From contig NZ_ANNK01000095.1 of NCBI RefSeq assembly GCF_000334155.1, positions 1-41,594 of the forward strand: DNA of 41,594 bases, in the 5' to 3' direction. The DNA is from Halalkalibacterium ligniniphilum. Its GTDB lineage: Bacteria > Bacillota > Bacilli > Bacillales > Bacillaceae_D. A program made the translations under genes and the position numbers. The notes beneath the pieces were generated by a model. The model did not search any database. It saw nothing but the letters and a program-made list of their open reading frames with translations, and was not told the origin of the DNA. Positions within the stretch are counted from its first letter, which is position 1. Each line of letters starts with the position of its first letter. Below are positions 25,026 to 32,857 of this stretch, in pieces.

Positions 25026-25964
25026 ATGTCGAATTGTAGAAGTGTTGGCAATCGAATTTCATTAATTGATGGCTTTGATTTGAATCTGAAAGAACGAACA
25101 GGAACATATGTCATTCATGAAAAGGAATTAACATTGATTGAGACTGGCCCAAGCCTTTCAGTTCCCCATATTCTTGAAGGATTAAAAGAGCTTGACATTT
25201 CATCTGCTCAAATCCGTCATATTATTGTTACTCACATTCATTTAGACCATTCTGGCGGTCTTGGCTTATTGCTGAATGACTGCATAAATGCTCGTGTCTA
25301 TGTTCATCCACGAGGTGCCCGTCATCTCGTTGATCCAAGTCGGTTAATCAAGGGTGCGAAAGCTGTCTATGGTGACATGTTTGAACGTTTGTTCACCCCT
25401 ATTCTTCCTGTACCAGAAGATAAAATTACAACCGTTGAAGATGGGGATGAATTAGAAATTGGTCCTGCTTGTAAGCTTGAGTTTTTACATACTCCGGGTC
25501 ATGCTGCTCATCATATTAGCATTTTAGACCCGGTTACAAATGGGATTTTTACAGGAGATACGCTTGGTGTTCGATATGAGCCTCTTTCAAGAGAAGGCAT
25601 TGAATTTGTGCTGCCTTCAACCTCTCCCAATCAATTTCATCCTGAGCAAATGCTCCAATCGTTAAAACGGATTCGTAAAAAACGTGTCGAGCGAATTTAT
25701 TTTGGGCACTTTAGCGTATCCACTGATCCTGAGTTTGTCTACTCTCAAATTAATCATTGGCTGCCGATTTTTGTGGAGGAAGGCAAAATGTTTGCAAGCG
25801 AAAATAAATCCTATCACGAGCTCGCAGATCACCTTCTTGGGATTATCCAAAGGTATTTACGAGAAAAAGGCATTCCTGACACTCATCCTGTCTATGAGCA
25901 TATCCGTGTCGATTTATTCCTCTGTTCAATGGGAATTCTTGAATACTTACAGAAACGAACATGA
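25026..25964 (+). CDS. MBL-fold hydrolase
   Basis: A 312-residue metallo-beta-lactamase-fold enzyme. The metal-binding motifs are complete: THIHLDHSGG (H70, H72, D74, H75), HTPGHAAHH, FTGDTLG and YFGHFS. An extra C-terminal helical region (about 215-312) follows the fold, as in the larger MBL hydrolases of Bacillus whose substrates are unknown (thioesters, lactones or glutathione-like thiols are possible). The ATG at 25026 has GGAGG 7 bases upstream; the ATG two codons earlier is too close. Monocistronic, with repeat copy D upstream. Confidence 0.87.
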   Translation: MSNCRSVGNRISLIDGFDLNLKERTGTYVIHEKELTLIETGPSLSVPHILEGLKELDISSAQIRHIIVTHIHLDHSGGLGLLLNDCINARVYVHPRGARHLVDPSRLIKGAKAVYGDMFERLFTPILPVPEDKITTVEDGDELEIGPACKLEFLHTPGHAAHHISILDPVTNGIFTGDTLGVRYEPLSREGIEFVLPSTSPNQFHPEQMLQSLKRIRKKRVERIYFGHFSVSTDPEFVYSQINHWLPIFVEEGKMFASENKSYHELADHLLGIIQRYLREKGIPDTHPVYEHIRVDLFLCSMGILEYLQKRT

Positions 25965-26061
25965 ATCCTTACTCAACCGCAGGATGGAAACAAAGAAAAA
26001 GTTCTCTACCCCCTGAGAAATCAAGGAATTTTTCATAATTACTTGCGAAAAGGAAGGCAAC

Positions 26062-26091
26062 TTGACTATAATAGAATGAATAAGTTTTAAT
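26062..26091 (+). promoter_or_regulatory. Possible promoter with a long leader before the DUF2777-like gene
   Basis: TTGACT (26062-26067), an 18 bp spacer and TTTAAT (26086-26091). The leader to ATG 26205 would be about 107 bases and contains a short CCGA/TCGG inverted repeat. Confidence 0.45.
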
Positions 26092-26204
26092 AAAGCCCCT
26101 TTTTATCAATGAATGGGGAGCTATCCGAACAACGATCGGAATTGATACGGACTGCTATAAGCTCCGTTGAATAGAAACGACCAAGAAATAAAGTGAGGGT
26201 TTTC

Positions 26205-27191
26205 ATGGATCGAAAAAAAGCACAAACGTTAATCGGAACTGCGGTCACAGTTCATGAAGGAAATCTAGGAAGCTATTTTGGAGAGTTATTAGAGGTACAT
26301 GCAGAGCCTCGAAAAACATGGGTTGGCACCGTTAAAATTCTTGGCATTGCTACTTTCCCTACCCTCTCCTTGGACGATGAAAAAACGTCCCTTCCCCTTT
26401 ATAAAGAAGGAGAAATTATTCAATGCTCTGGTTCTAAAATTAAGCCTTCTGAAGCAGAAAATGTGGAAGACATTGAATACAAGCGTTCATTGCTGCAAAC
26501 TGCACAATTAAAGCTTGCTGAGCTAAATCAGACGATCGAACACAGTCACCGTCACATTGAATCCATCGTTCATTATTTAAAGTCTGTCGGTGCTAGTCCC
26601 GATGAATTAAAAGGGACGCTTGATCAATCAGATTACATTTACTATACATGTATGTTTGAGCAGAAACGGCCCATATTAGTCGATGAGCAAGGGGAAGAGC
26701 TTGACCTTGAGGGCTGTCCATTTGAATTTGAATGGAAAACAAAACAAGGCTGGGTACCTGTGCACTACCAGGGAGAAGGTGTTTTTGTCTCTAAAGACGG
26801 CACGCCATATCGGATCAAAGAAAATAAAAAGATTCGCTTGAAAAAAATTCAGTTGGATCCTTACTACATTTTACGAAATGAATTGGAAAAACCAGCGCTT
26901 CAATCACTTGAAAAGAGTTTAGCAGGTCTTGGCATCTCTCATGATCATATGGTTCATTGCCACAATTCCTTACTGATCAAATTACTCCAATCAAATGGAG
27001 ACGCTCAACAATCATTTTCTGGTGTGAACTTTATTGCCTACCTAAGTACACAAGGTATGATCCTTGTACAGCATCATTACGAGCGAAAATTAGTTGAAAA
27101 TGGCACAGATGAGATTTATGACCGTTTTGAATTTACATCTGATTCTGGAAAACGCTCGATTATTACCTACACAAACGAATTTTCACGCTAA
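26205..27191 (+). CDS. DUF2777-like protein
   Basis: A 328-residue soluble protein. The N-terminal ~75 residues (IGTAVTVHEGNLGSYFGELL, TWVGTVKILGIATFP, SGSKIKPSE) recall the Bacillus DUF2777 domain, which I know only as a domain of unknown function. A helical segment (about 85-120) and a second beta-rich region (IYYTCMFEQKRPILVDEQGE, PVHYQGEGVFVSKDGTPYRI) follow. The N-terminal barrel pattern also resembles that of KapB (GxYGGELLE). The start is ATG 26205, with GAGGG 6 bases upstream; the GTG four codons earlier has none. It shares a bidirectional terminator with ydbT. Confidence 0.6.
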   Translation: MDRKKAQTLIGTAVTVHEGNLGSYFGELLEVHAEPRKTWVGTVKILGIATFPTLSLDDEKTSLPLYKEGEIIQCSGSKIKPSEAENVEDIEYKRSLLQTAQLKLAELNQTIEHSHRHIESIVHYLKSVGASPDELKGTLDQSDYIYYTCMFEQKRPILVDEQGEELDLEGCPFEFEWKTKQGWVPVHYQGEGVFVSKDGTPYRIKENKKIRLKKIQLDPYYILRNELEKPALQSLEKSLAGLGISHDHMVHCHNSLLIKLLQSNGDAQQSFSGVNFIAYLSTQGMILVQHHYERKLVENGTDEIYDRFEFTSDSGKRSIITYTNEFSR

Positions 27192-27194
27192 ACG

Positions 27195-27227
27195 AAAAGC
27201 ATTGAGCTTCATCGCTCAATGCTTTTT
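27195..27227. terminator. Bidirectional terminator between DUF2777-like gene and ydbT
   Basis: A perfect 13-bp stem (AAAAGCATTGAGC, 27195-27207, with 27214-27226) and 6-base loop, with T-runs on both strands. The ydbT stop codon (27216-27218) lies within the stem. Confidence 0.93.
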
Positions 27228-28661
27228 ATCGTTTGAAAACCAAGAAAGAAGTTCCATTCCAGTCTCTTCGTCCATATCCTTTAATACAAAGGTTTTTCCG
27301 ACAATGCTTGATTGAACAGAAATGAAGAAGCTTGTTAGCCGTAAACGCTTCTGAAAGTAGGACGTTCCTGTTTCAGCGTTTTGAATTTTTTTTCTTGGCG
27401 CCACGACCATAACTTGATTTAGTTTGCGATAACGGATCCAAAGGAAATCATCATTATAGCCTGATCCGGCATCTCGGTATTGAAAATAACCAAGCAACAG
27501 TGCGAAGAATACAAGAATCACGCTATAGCTTCCGTAACTCGTAAATATAAAGAGTAAAACCGTAATCACAATTGGAATGAACACTAAGCGTAAGAACGTT
27601 CTAGGTAAGGCCCTTTTAGGGATCGGCTGAACCGTGCGTTGAAAGGAATATTCAGGCAAAGTTTCGCCTATCACTTGCTCTACATCGCGCATGTGAATAA
27701 GCGGGATTAAAATCGTTGAGAGCTGCTCATCGTTTGAACCGCCACCTGCGCTTTCCACATAGACGGACGTAAAGCCAAACGGCTGGCGGAGAACGTTACT
27801 TACAAAACGAATCGCCGTTACACGCTTGGCATTCAAGGTTAGCTGTCTCTTTTCTAGTAACCCTCGGGAAATGATTAGCTCATCCCCATTTTTCTCTAGC
27901 GTAAACCCTCCGTATTTGAGGAGGGTACCAATCATGGAAAGAAGCCATGCAACGATCGCTAAGAAGAACACGAGGCCAACAATAAACCAAGCTCCTGTAG
28001 CTAAAAGAAAACCAAACGTTTTTTCATAAATCGCATCAGGGATAAATTGTTCAATTTGGCTATACAGTGCTGCAACAGCAGATAAGGTTAAGCCGATCCC
28101 GCTCGAAGTCATCGCCGCAAGCAGTAGATGCCGGCCGTCTAATTTCCAAATTGTCTTTTTCTTCTCTACAGGCTCTGTTTCAGTTGCAGAATCATCCTCG
28201 GAATAATTTTCGGTTTCCTTTTCCTTCTCAAGCAATTCTTTTCGTAAGCTTTCAGCCTCTTGCCTAGTAATGGCAATCAGCTGGACTTCTGGTTCATTTC
28301 CCCCACCTGCAGTTTCGATTTTAACTTTTACCAGTGAAAACATTCGTTGAAAAATACCAGCCGTTACATCCACTGCTTGAATTCGTTGCTTACGAATGTA
28401 GCGTTTCTTTTTGATCAGTAGCCCTTTTTCAACATAGAGCTCCCCAGCAAACAAACAATAACGGAACGTTAGCCAATGAAGAAGTCCACCAAAAAACGTG
28501 AGCGTCAGAATTCCAAAAAAGATGTAATTGAAATTGATAAAGCCTGATGAGTTTGAACTTCCGAGAAATAAACTAATCAAAAGGGGAACGATAAGCCCTC
28601 TCAATCCGCTTAAAAAAGAGACGACGATGGCCGCTGGATGAAGGCGCTTCAGCTTATTCAT
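27216..28661 (-). CDS. ydbT: PH-domain membrane protein YdbT
   Basis: A 481-residue membrane protein with three bacterial PH (DUF304) domains separated by hydrophobic helix pairs. Each repeat carries a recognisable RKQRIQAVDVTAG-like or AKRVTAIRFVSN-like strand and a VETAGGGNE or VESAGGGSND motif. In B. subtilis YdbT and YdbS form a pair linked to resistance against antimicrobial peptides and to the sigma-W regulon. The start is the ATG at 28659-28661, which overlaps the ydbS stop (ATGAATAA), so translation is probably coupled. No separate ribosome site is evident. Confidence 0.87.
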   Translation of the reverse strand: MNKLKRLHPAAIVVSFLSGLRGLIVPLLISLFLGSSNSSGFINFNYIFFGILTLTFFGGLLHWLTFRYCLFAGELYVEKGLLIKKKRYIRKQRIQAVDVTAGIFQRMFSLVKVKIETAGGGNEPEVQLIAITRQEAESLRKELLEKEKETENYSEDDSATETEPVEKKKTIWKLDGRHLLLAAMTSSGIGLTLSAVAALYSQIEQFIPDAIYEKTFGFLLATGAWFIVGLVFFLAIVAWLLSMIGTLLKYGGFTLEKNGDELIISRGLLEKRQLTLNAKRVTAIRFVSNVLRQPFGFTSVYVESAGGGSNDEQLSTILIPLIHMRDVEQVIGETLPEYSFQRTVQPIPKRALPRTFLRLVFIPIVITVLLFIFTSYGSYSVILVFFALLLGYFQYRDAGSGYNDDFLWIRYRKLNQVMVVAPRKKIQNAETGTSYFQKRLRLTSFFISVQSSIVGKTFVLKDMDEETGMELLSWFSNDKKH

Positions 28662-29130
28662 CTTCTGCCACCGCCGCAAGTGCCGCAATTCGATCCCTTA
28701 ATTCATCAGCTACCTCGATGGACAACGAGGGAATTCGATGAACGGACGCAGCAGTTGAGATCGTCACAGCAGCAAGATTGTACTTTCTTAATAATGGACC
28801 TTGTTCTGTGTCAACATGCTGCACCCGTGTCATTGGGATCAGCGTACGCTTGACAATAAAAACTCCTCGTTGTAAATCAATTTCCTGCTCAAGAACGTCA
28901 TAGCGCCAGCGCTTCCGGCGAATGCTTGGAACCAACCCAACAGCGATGACCGTATAGACTAGGTAAACCGCAAGAAGCACCCAAAGAATCCAAAGAGGAA
29001 AATCAAAAAAATACCGTAAAACCCCATAGCCAATCGGAGCTAATAGGACTAATAAGCTTTCTAAAAACGCCTGAAGACGCCATGCTGGTAACGCCTTCGG
29101 GGAAATTTGTGTCTGTGGAGCTGGACGCAC
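28654..29130 (-). CDS. ydbS: PH-domain membrane protein YdbS
   Basis: A 158-residue protein with two membrane helices (about 22-42 and 46-68) followed by one bacterial PH (DUF304) domain (YDVLEQEIDLQRGVF, RVQHVDTEQGPLLRKYNLA, TISTAASVHRIPSL). It is the small partner of YdbT. The start is GTG at 29128-29130, with GGAGG 7 bases upstream. It is the middle gene of a three-gene operon: an 11 bp gap from the small protein upstream and an 8 bp overlap with ydbT. Confidence 0.88.
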   Translation of the reverse strand: MRPAPQTQISPKALPAWRLQAFLESLLVLLAPIGYGVLRYFFDFPLWILWVLLAVYLVYTVIAVGLVPSIRRKRWRYDVLEQEIDLQRGVFIVKRTLIPMTRVQHVDTEQGPLLRKYNLAAVTISTAASVHRIPSLSIEVADELRDRIAALAAVAEDE

Positions 29131-29141
29131 AAAATGACCTC

Positions 29142-29363
29142 CTAGTCGTTCATCTCATCTTCATCTTTAACATAAATAATCGTGACACCTAGCTCCTGTA
29201 GCAGGGCAAGAACACGGTCATTTAACGTTTGGTCATAAAGCAGTCCGATTGATTCCACTAATTCAAGCTCTTCTAAATCACCAGACTCTGCATCTTCAAT
29301 CAATTCAATAATATCATCCAAACCTTTTTCTTTTAACTGGTCCATTATCGCTTCTTTTTCCAT
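29142..29363 (-). CDS. Small acidic protein resembling sigma-70 region 1.1
   Basis: A 73-residue acidic helical protein (MDQLKEKGLDDIIELIEDAE, ending LQELGVTIIYVKDEDEMND). The helix pattern and the terminal LGVTIIYV-acidic motif recall region 1.1 of primary sigma factors, but no DNA-binding or core-binding region follows. This is a weak pattern match, not proof. GGAGGAGG lies 6 bases before the chosen ATG; the preceding ATG (29364-29366) is also possible. It is the first gene of the ydbS-ydbT operon. Confidence 0.65.
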   Translation of the reverse strand: MEKEAIMDQLKEKGLDDIIELIEDAESGDLEELELVESIGLLYDQTLNDRVLALLQELGVTIIYVKDEDEMND

Positions 29364-29390
29364 CATATGCCTCCTCCACTCTGTCTTTTC

Positions 29391-29419
29391 ATTATATAAA
29401 AACATCCCATCTTAAACAA
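29391..29419 (-). promoter_or_regulatory. Sigma-A type promoter of the small-protein/ydbST operon
   Basis: Minus-strand TTGTTT (29414-29419), a 17 bp spacer and a perfect TATAAT (29391-29396), about 28 bases upstream of the first start codon. No TGAAAC/CGTA sigma-W motif is seen here. Confidence 0.7.
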
Positions 29420-29583
29420 AACTCGGCTTTTTTCTTGGCTCATGGTGAAAGCCTTCGTTGCATTCATATTTAGCCCTTTAAATTTTTAACGACGTTGATA
29501 AACTCCGTTGTTAAAAAATTTACTTCCCTAACGTACGCTTCTAAAAAGTGGCGCCCGCTTCCGTGGCGCCGCATCGTAACCGG

Positions 29584-30732
29584 TTATTCTGCTTCTCTAT
29601 TTTTCGTAACACTTTCTGTCATTTGCTTCCATACGGAGCCTTTTGCTTCCTCTCCACCAACAATCCGCTCCAACGCCATCTTCACTTGCATGCTTACTTC
29701 AAACTCAGGATCATCTTCTGCTTCACGAAGGGCTTCAATGGCTGATTCATCACCCACTTCGTAAAGAAACATCGCAGCACGCCAGCGAACGAGCTTGTTT
29801 GAGTCCTTCAACGCCTCAATCATGGCTGGAATCGCTGCTGGATCACCTAAGTCAGACAAGCAATCACCTGCCGTACGGCGAACAGTGACCGATTTGTCTT
29901 TTAATGCTTTGTACAAGTATGGAAGCACGACCGGTTTTTCAATCATTCCTAAGTAGACCGTAGCCAAACGGCGGATCGATGCCTTCTCATCCTCGAGGGC
30001 TTTTTCAAGGACCGGTAAATCCTTCTCTTTCGGATCCATTTGCTCTAGTGCGGCATAACGATCCTTCCAATCAGGCTGGGATAGGTCATCTAACGTAACC
30101 TCTCTGAATCGATTTTCCGCTAAAGCTTTTTGCTCCTCTTTCGTACCCTTCGCAGCAGCCACGAGGCGATCCAGACGCTCTTGAGGATAGGCAGCTGAGA
30201 TTTCTTCTGCGACCTCCTTCGCCACGTCTTCCATTTCGCCGTAGCGGACTCCTTGTTCAACCCATTTCCGTTCCAGGACAACATTATCGTCTGGTAGCTG
30301 TGCTGCAAAGGCTGCATTGGCGAATCGCTCTGGAAGACCTTCACGCATTTCACGCTCTCCATCTGTTAATTTGATTTGCATGGGTATTTCTTTGAACATT
30401 TGCAGGAATACTTGTACTTCCCCAAAGTGTTCAGAAGGTGCTTGCGCACTGCTTTCTGACACTTCAGTCTCCTCACCAAATACGGCGCGTACTTGCGGAA
30501 GAATGACTTTCCAATCAACCTTTGCATTTCGTTCAATGGCTAAGAAATCAGCGACATGGTAGACGCCCTTTACTCCTTCAATCTCAAAAAGTGATTGGAT
30601 GTAGGACGGGGCATCCTCTTTATTTTTTACCGTATAATTATTGCTTTTACCACCCGGCAAGCTTTCATCAAGGGTTAATTTCATTGTATTGGGACTTGGT
30701 GTAGGTTCAATTGATAAGATTTTCACAGACAT
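29584..30732 (-). CDS. cvfC: Conserved virulence factor C family protein (YpgR-like)
   Basis: A 382-residue cytosolic protein with a Nfu/NifU-N-like domain at residues 1-90 (SIEPTPSPNTMKLTLDESLP). The C-terminal half has HEAT-like repeats (about 215-365: RYAALEQMDP, IRRLATVYLGMIEKP, VRRTAGDCLSDLGDPAAIPA, VRWRAAMFLYEVGD). This is the CvfC/YpgR architecture. CvfC affects virulence in Staphylococcus aureus; the molecular role is unknown, and the Nfu-like part hints at Fe-S or thiol chemistry. The ATG follows AAAGGAG by only 3 bases. As in B. subtilis, where ypgR lies near yphP (brxA), it is close to brxA. Confidence 0.88.
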   Translation of the reverse strand: MSVKILSIEPTPSPNTMKLTLDESLPGGKSNNYTVKNKEDAPSYIQSLFEIEGVKGVYHVADFLAIERNAKVDWKVILPQVRAVFGEETEVSESSAQAPSEHFGEVQVFLQMFKEIPMQIKLTDGEREMREGLPERFANAAFAAQLPDDNVVLERKWVEQGVRYGEMEDVAKEVAEEISAAYPQERLDRLVAAAKGTKEEQKALAENRFREVTLDDLSQPDWKDRYAALEQMDPKEKDLPVLEKALEDEKASIRRLATVYLGMIEKPVVLPYLYKALKDKSVTVRRTAGDCLSDLGDPAAIPAMIEALKDSNKLVRWRAAMFLYEVGDESAIEALREAEDDPEFEVSMQVKMALERIVGGEEAKGSVWKQMTESVTKNREAE

Positions 30733-30912
30733 CGTCTCCTTTCAGTTGCTGCGCTCACTCTTTGTCTTGATCTTAACATAGGGCCAGGTTGCAAGCCAGC
30801 TAAGACACTCGCTACTGTAGCTTCACGGTGGAGAAGCCTGGTTAAAGAAAACTCTCCTCGCCTTGTTTCTATCTCACGGGTTAGAGCAAGCACTCATGGT
30901 TGTTTTGAGACA

Positions 30913-31332
30913 TTAGGATAAATGCTTTGCCAAGCCTTGTATGATCTCCATCAATGTAGCCTTATCGGAAAAACGCTCCATGATTTCAAGGTTTTCATTT
31001 AGAATGAACGTCGTTGGCACACTCATGCAGCGGTAAGCATCATACGTTTTCGTTCCTTCATCAATCAATACTGGGAACGTAAAGCCTTTTTCCTTCGCAA
31101 ATGCAAGTCCGTCAGATGGATGAGCTTCTCTTCCAGTGACATTGATCGTCAAAAAAGCCAATTTATCAGACTGCATTCTTTTAAAAAGCTCTTCCTTTTG
31201 TTCGAGATCACGGTTCGAATCTGGACACCATGAAGCCCAAAAAGTAATCATCACTACTTTTCCTTTTTGGTCATGAAGACTCACTTTTTCCTCATTTTGT
31301 CCATCCAATAAAGTAAACATTGGTGCTTGCAT
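30913..31332 (-). CDS. TlpA/ResA-like thioredoxin-fold protein with a CPDS site
   Basis: A 139-residue thioredoxin-fold protein of the TlpA/AhpC-Redoxin type. The active-site segment reads WASWCPDSNRDL: C36 is present, but the second cysteine of the CxxC motif is Ser39. The only other cysteine is C102, just before the cis-proline loop (YRCMSVPTTF). There is no signal peptide or anchor, so it is cytosolic. It may act as a monothiol reductase or peroxidase-like protein. The start ATG at 31330-31332 has GGAGAG 7 bases upstream. It lies 184 bp downstream of brxA on the same strand. Confidence 0.83.
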   Translation of the reverse strand: MQAPMFTLLDGQNEEKVSLHDQKGKVVMITFWASWCPDSNRDLEQKEELFKRMQSDKLAFLTINVTGREAHPSDGLAFAKEKGFTFPVLIDEGTKTYDAYRCMSVPTTFILNENLEIMERFSDKATLMEIIQGLAKHLS

Positions 31333-31516
31333 GAAAAATCTCTCCATTCTCTGTTTCGAGCTCCTAGTTTGAACCAATATTATTACAAAGCAGTGTATGT
31401 ATGAACCTCAAACAAAAGAAGGATCGGACCCAGCAGTCAGCAATCAATAGCAGTACAGCCTTTTGCTATTGAATGGGCGTATCTAGAGGGTCAAATCCTT
31501 ATCTTCTAAAACTTAT

Positions 31517-31954
31517 TTATTGCCCACAGTGCTCATTATAAGCAAGAGCTAAGCGACGAATAATCGTCTCCGGATCTGAACCTTCAATGTCTTCACGTGG
31601 GATAAAGTGAACAAGTTCATTTCCTTTAAAAAGAGCCATAGATGGAGAAGAAGGTGGATGTGGTGCTAAAAATTCACGCATCTTAGCTGTTGCTTCTTTT
31701 TCTTGTCCAGCAAATACTGTTACAAGATGGTCTGGACGACGATCGTGGGCAAGGGAAGCCACAGCTGCAGGACGGGCAAGTCCAGCTGCACATCCGCAGA
31801 CAGAATTGATTACGACCAGTGTCGTACCTTCAGCATTTTTCATGTAGTTTTCTACATCCTCTACTGTAAGAAGCTCTTGGAATCCATTGTCAGTTAATTC
31901 TCTGCGCATCGGTTGCACGACCTGCTTCATGTACTCTTCATAATGCATTGACAT
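31517..31954 (-). CDS. brxA: Bacilliredoxin BrxA
   Basis: A 145-residue bacilliredoxin that removes bacillithiol from mixed disulfides on proteins. The CGC active site is at C53-G54-C55 ([16 protein letters not shown]). The [10 protein letters not shown] start region, [16 protein letters not shown] and [11 protein letters not shown] blocks match BrxA (YphP) better than BrxB (YqiW). A good AAAGGAG ribosome site overlaps the end of the preceding thioredoxin gene, whose stop is only 4 bases away, so the two are one operon. Confidence 0.92.
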   Translation of the reverse strand: MSMHYEEYMKQVVQPMRRELTDNGFQELLTVEDVENYMKNAEGTTLVVINSVCGCAAGLARPAAVASLAHDRRPDHLVTVFAGQEKEATAKMREFLAPHPPSSPSMALFKGNELVHFIPREDIEGSDPETIIRRLALAYNEHCGQ

Positions 31955-31958
31955 GTTT

Positions 31959-32309
31959 TTAATCTCCTTTCAATGTTGATGTGGAAGAAAAAGCTTTATG
32001 AATCGCCTCTACCGTCGTATAAGGCTTGATTCTATGATAAAGGTGTTCTAGAGAACGAAACGCGTAAAGACGTTCCACTTCCACATCCTGGTCAAATAAT
32101 AGTAAGCACGGGACACTGGTAACCTTTCGCTCCTGAGCAAATTGAGGTTTTTCATTGATGTTCACTTCTTTTATTTCAAAGCGAGGAAAGGTTTGTTCCA
32201 TCACCCGAAGCATAGACTTTGCAAGCTTACATGTTCCGCATAACGGTGAATAGACAAACACAGCGTAGGTGTGCTTGCTGGTTGTGTCTATTTTTACATT
32301 TGCTGCCAC
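31959..32309 (-). CDS. Thioredoxin-like protein with a CGTC site
   Basis: A 116-residue cytosolic thioredoxin-fold protein. The active site is [10 protein letters not shown] (C24 and C27), followed by [20 protein letters not shown] with the cis-proline and one extra cysteine after it. It resembles the small Bacillus thioredoxin-like proteins of the YtpP/YusE kind and not TrxA. The GTG at 32307-32309 is preferred because GAGAGGGG is 6 bases upstream; an ATG two codons earlier abuts that site. It is the first gene before brxA. Confidence 0.85.
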   Translation of the reverse strand: MAANVKIDTTSKHTYAVFVYSPLCGTCKLAKSMLRVMEQTFPRFEIKEVNINEKPQFAQERKVTSVPCLLLFDQDVEVERLYAFRSLEHLYHRIKPYTTVEAIHKAFSSTSTLKGD

Positions 32310-32500
32310 AGTCATCCCCTCTCAACGAGCATTTCTTTTACATTGTATCAAACTTTCCATCGTGTGAGCATGTTTTCTGCCTGCTTATACCCCTTTTATA
32401 CGAACCGAAATGCGTAGATTGCATATACATAATTTATTATATTGTGCAAGCTTGTTACTGTTTCCAGTCCCATCCTTCGGACAAGCTGCCCCTCCACAGC

Positions 32501-32530
32501 ACAAGAGAGACGGCTCTCCGTCTCTCTTGT
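32501..32530. terminator. Perfect 13-bp palindromic hairpin after the YtzC-like gene
   Basis: ACAAGAGAGACGG and its exact complement around CTCT, ending at the stop codon of the gene at 32531. There is no external T-run, so it may act as a terminator or transcript-stabilising hairpin. Confidence 0.6.
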
Positions 32531-32791
32531 TCAATGGTTTAAAATCATCCGGTTTTGCAATTGCCTAATCTGCTGTAGTGTTCGACCGATTTGCTCCCGC
32601 TGCTCTCGTGTTCCCATCCGTGCCAAAGCATCAAGCTCATGACTCATTTCTTCAAGTGAAAGCTGGGCTTCGTGAAAACCATTTCCCCGCTCAGGTTCAT
32701 TCCGTTTCGCACCATCTAATCGCTTTTCGGCCTCTTCCATCGTCTTTTCGGCTTTGGCGATCGTCTCGCTAAGCTTTTTTCTTTCCGTCAT
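32531..32791 (-). CDS. Small coiled-coil protein, DUF2524/YtzC-like
   Basis: An 86-residue, wholly helical, highly charged protein (KLSETIAKAEKTMEEAEKRL; EEMSHELDALARM; QQIRQLQNRMILNH). The terminal QLQNRMIL pattern and length fit my memory of the Bacillus YtzC (DUF2524) family, whose function is unknown. There is no membrane segment or signal. The start has AAGGGTG 7 bases upstream. Single gene, followed directly by a perfect palindromic hairpin. Confidence 0.6.
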   Translation of the reverse strand: MTERKKLSETIAKAEKTMEEAEKRLDGAKRNEPERGNGFHEAQLSLEEMSHELDALARMGTREQREQIGRTLQQIRQLQNRMILNH

Positions 32792-32857
32792 CTGTACGCA
32801 CCCTTTCACAAATGGAATCTACAAAGGTACGTTATCCCAAAGAGTCCGCTTTTATTC

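Noticed and set aside
26092-26204. Riboswitch in the leader of the DUF2777-like gene
   Set aside because: Only a short CCGA/TCGG stem is seen; it matches no riboswitch class I can recognise and has no obvious terminator or anti-terminator.
29397-29500. Sigma-W promoter before the ydbST operon, expected from B. subtilis
   Set aside because: No TGAAAC/CGTA pair is present on the coding strand; a sigma-A type promoter explains the operon instead.
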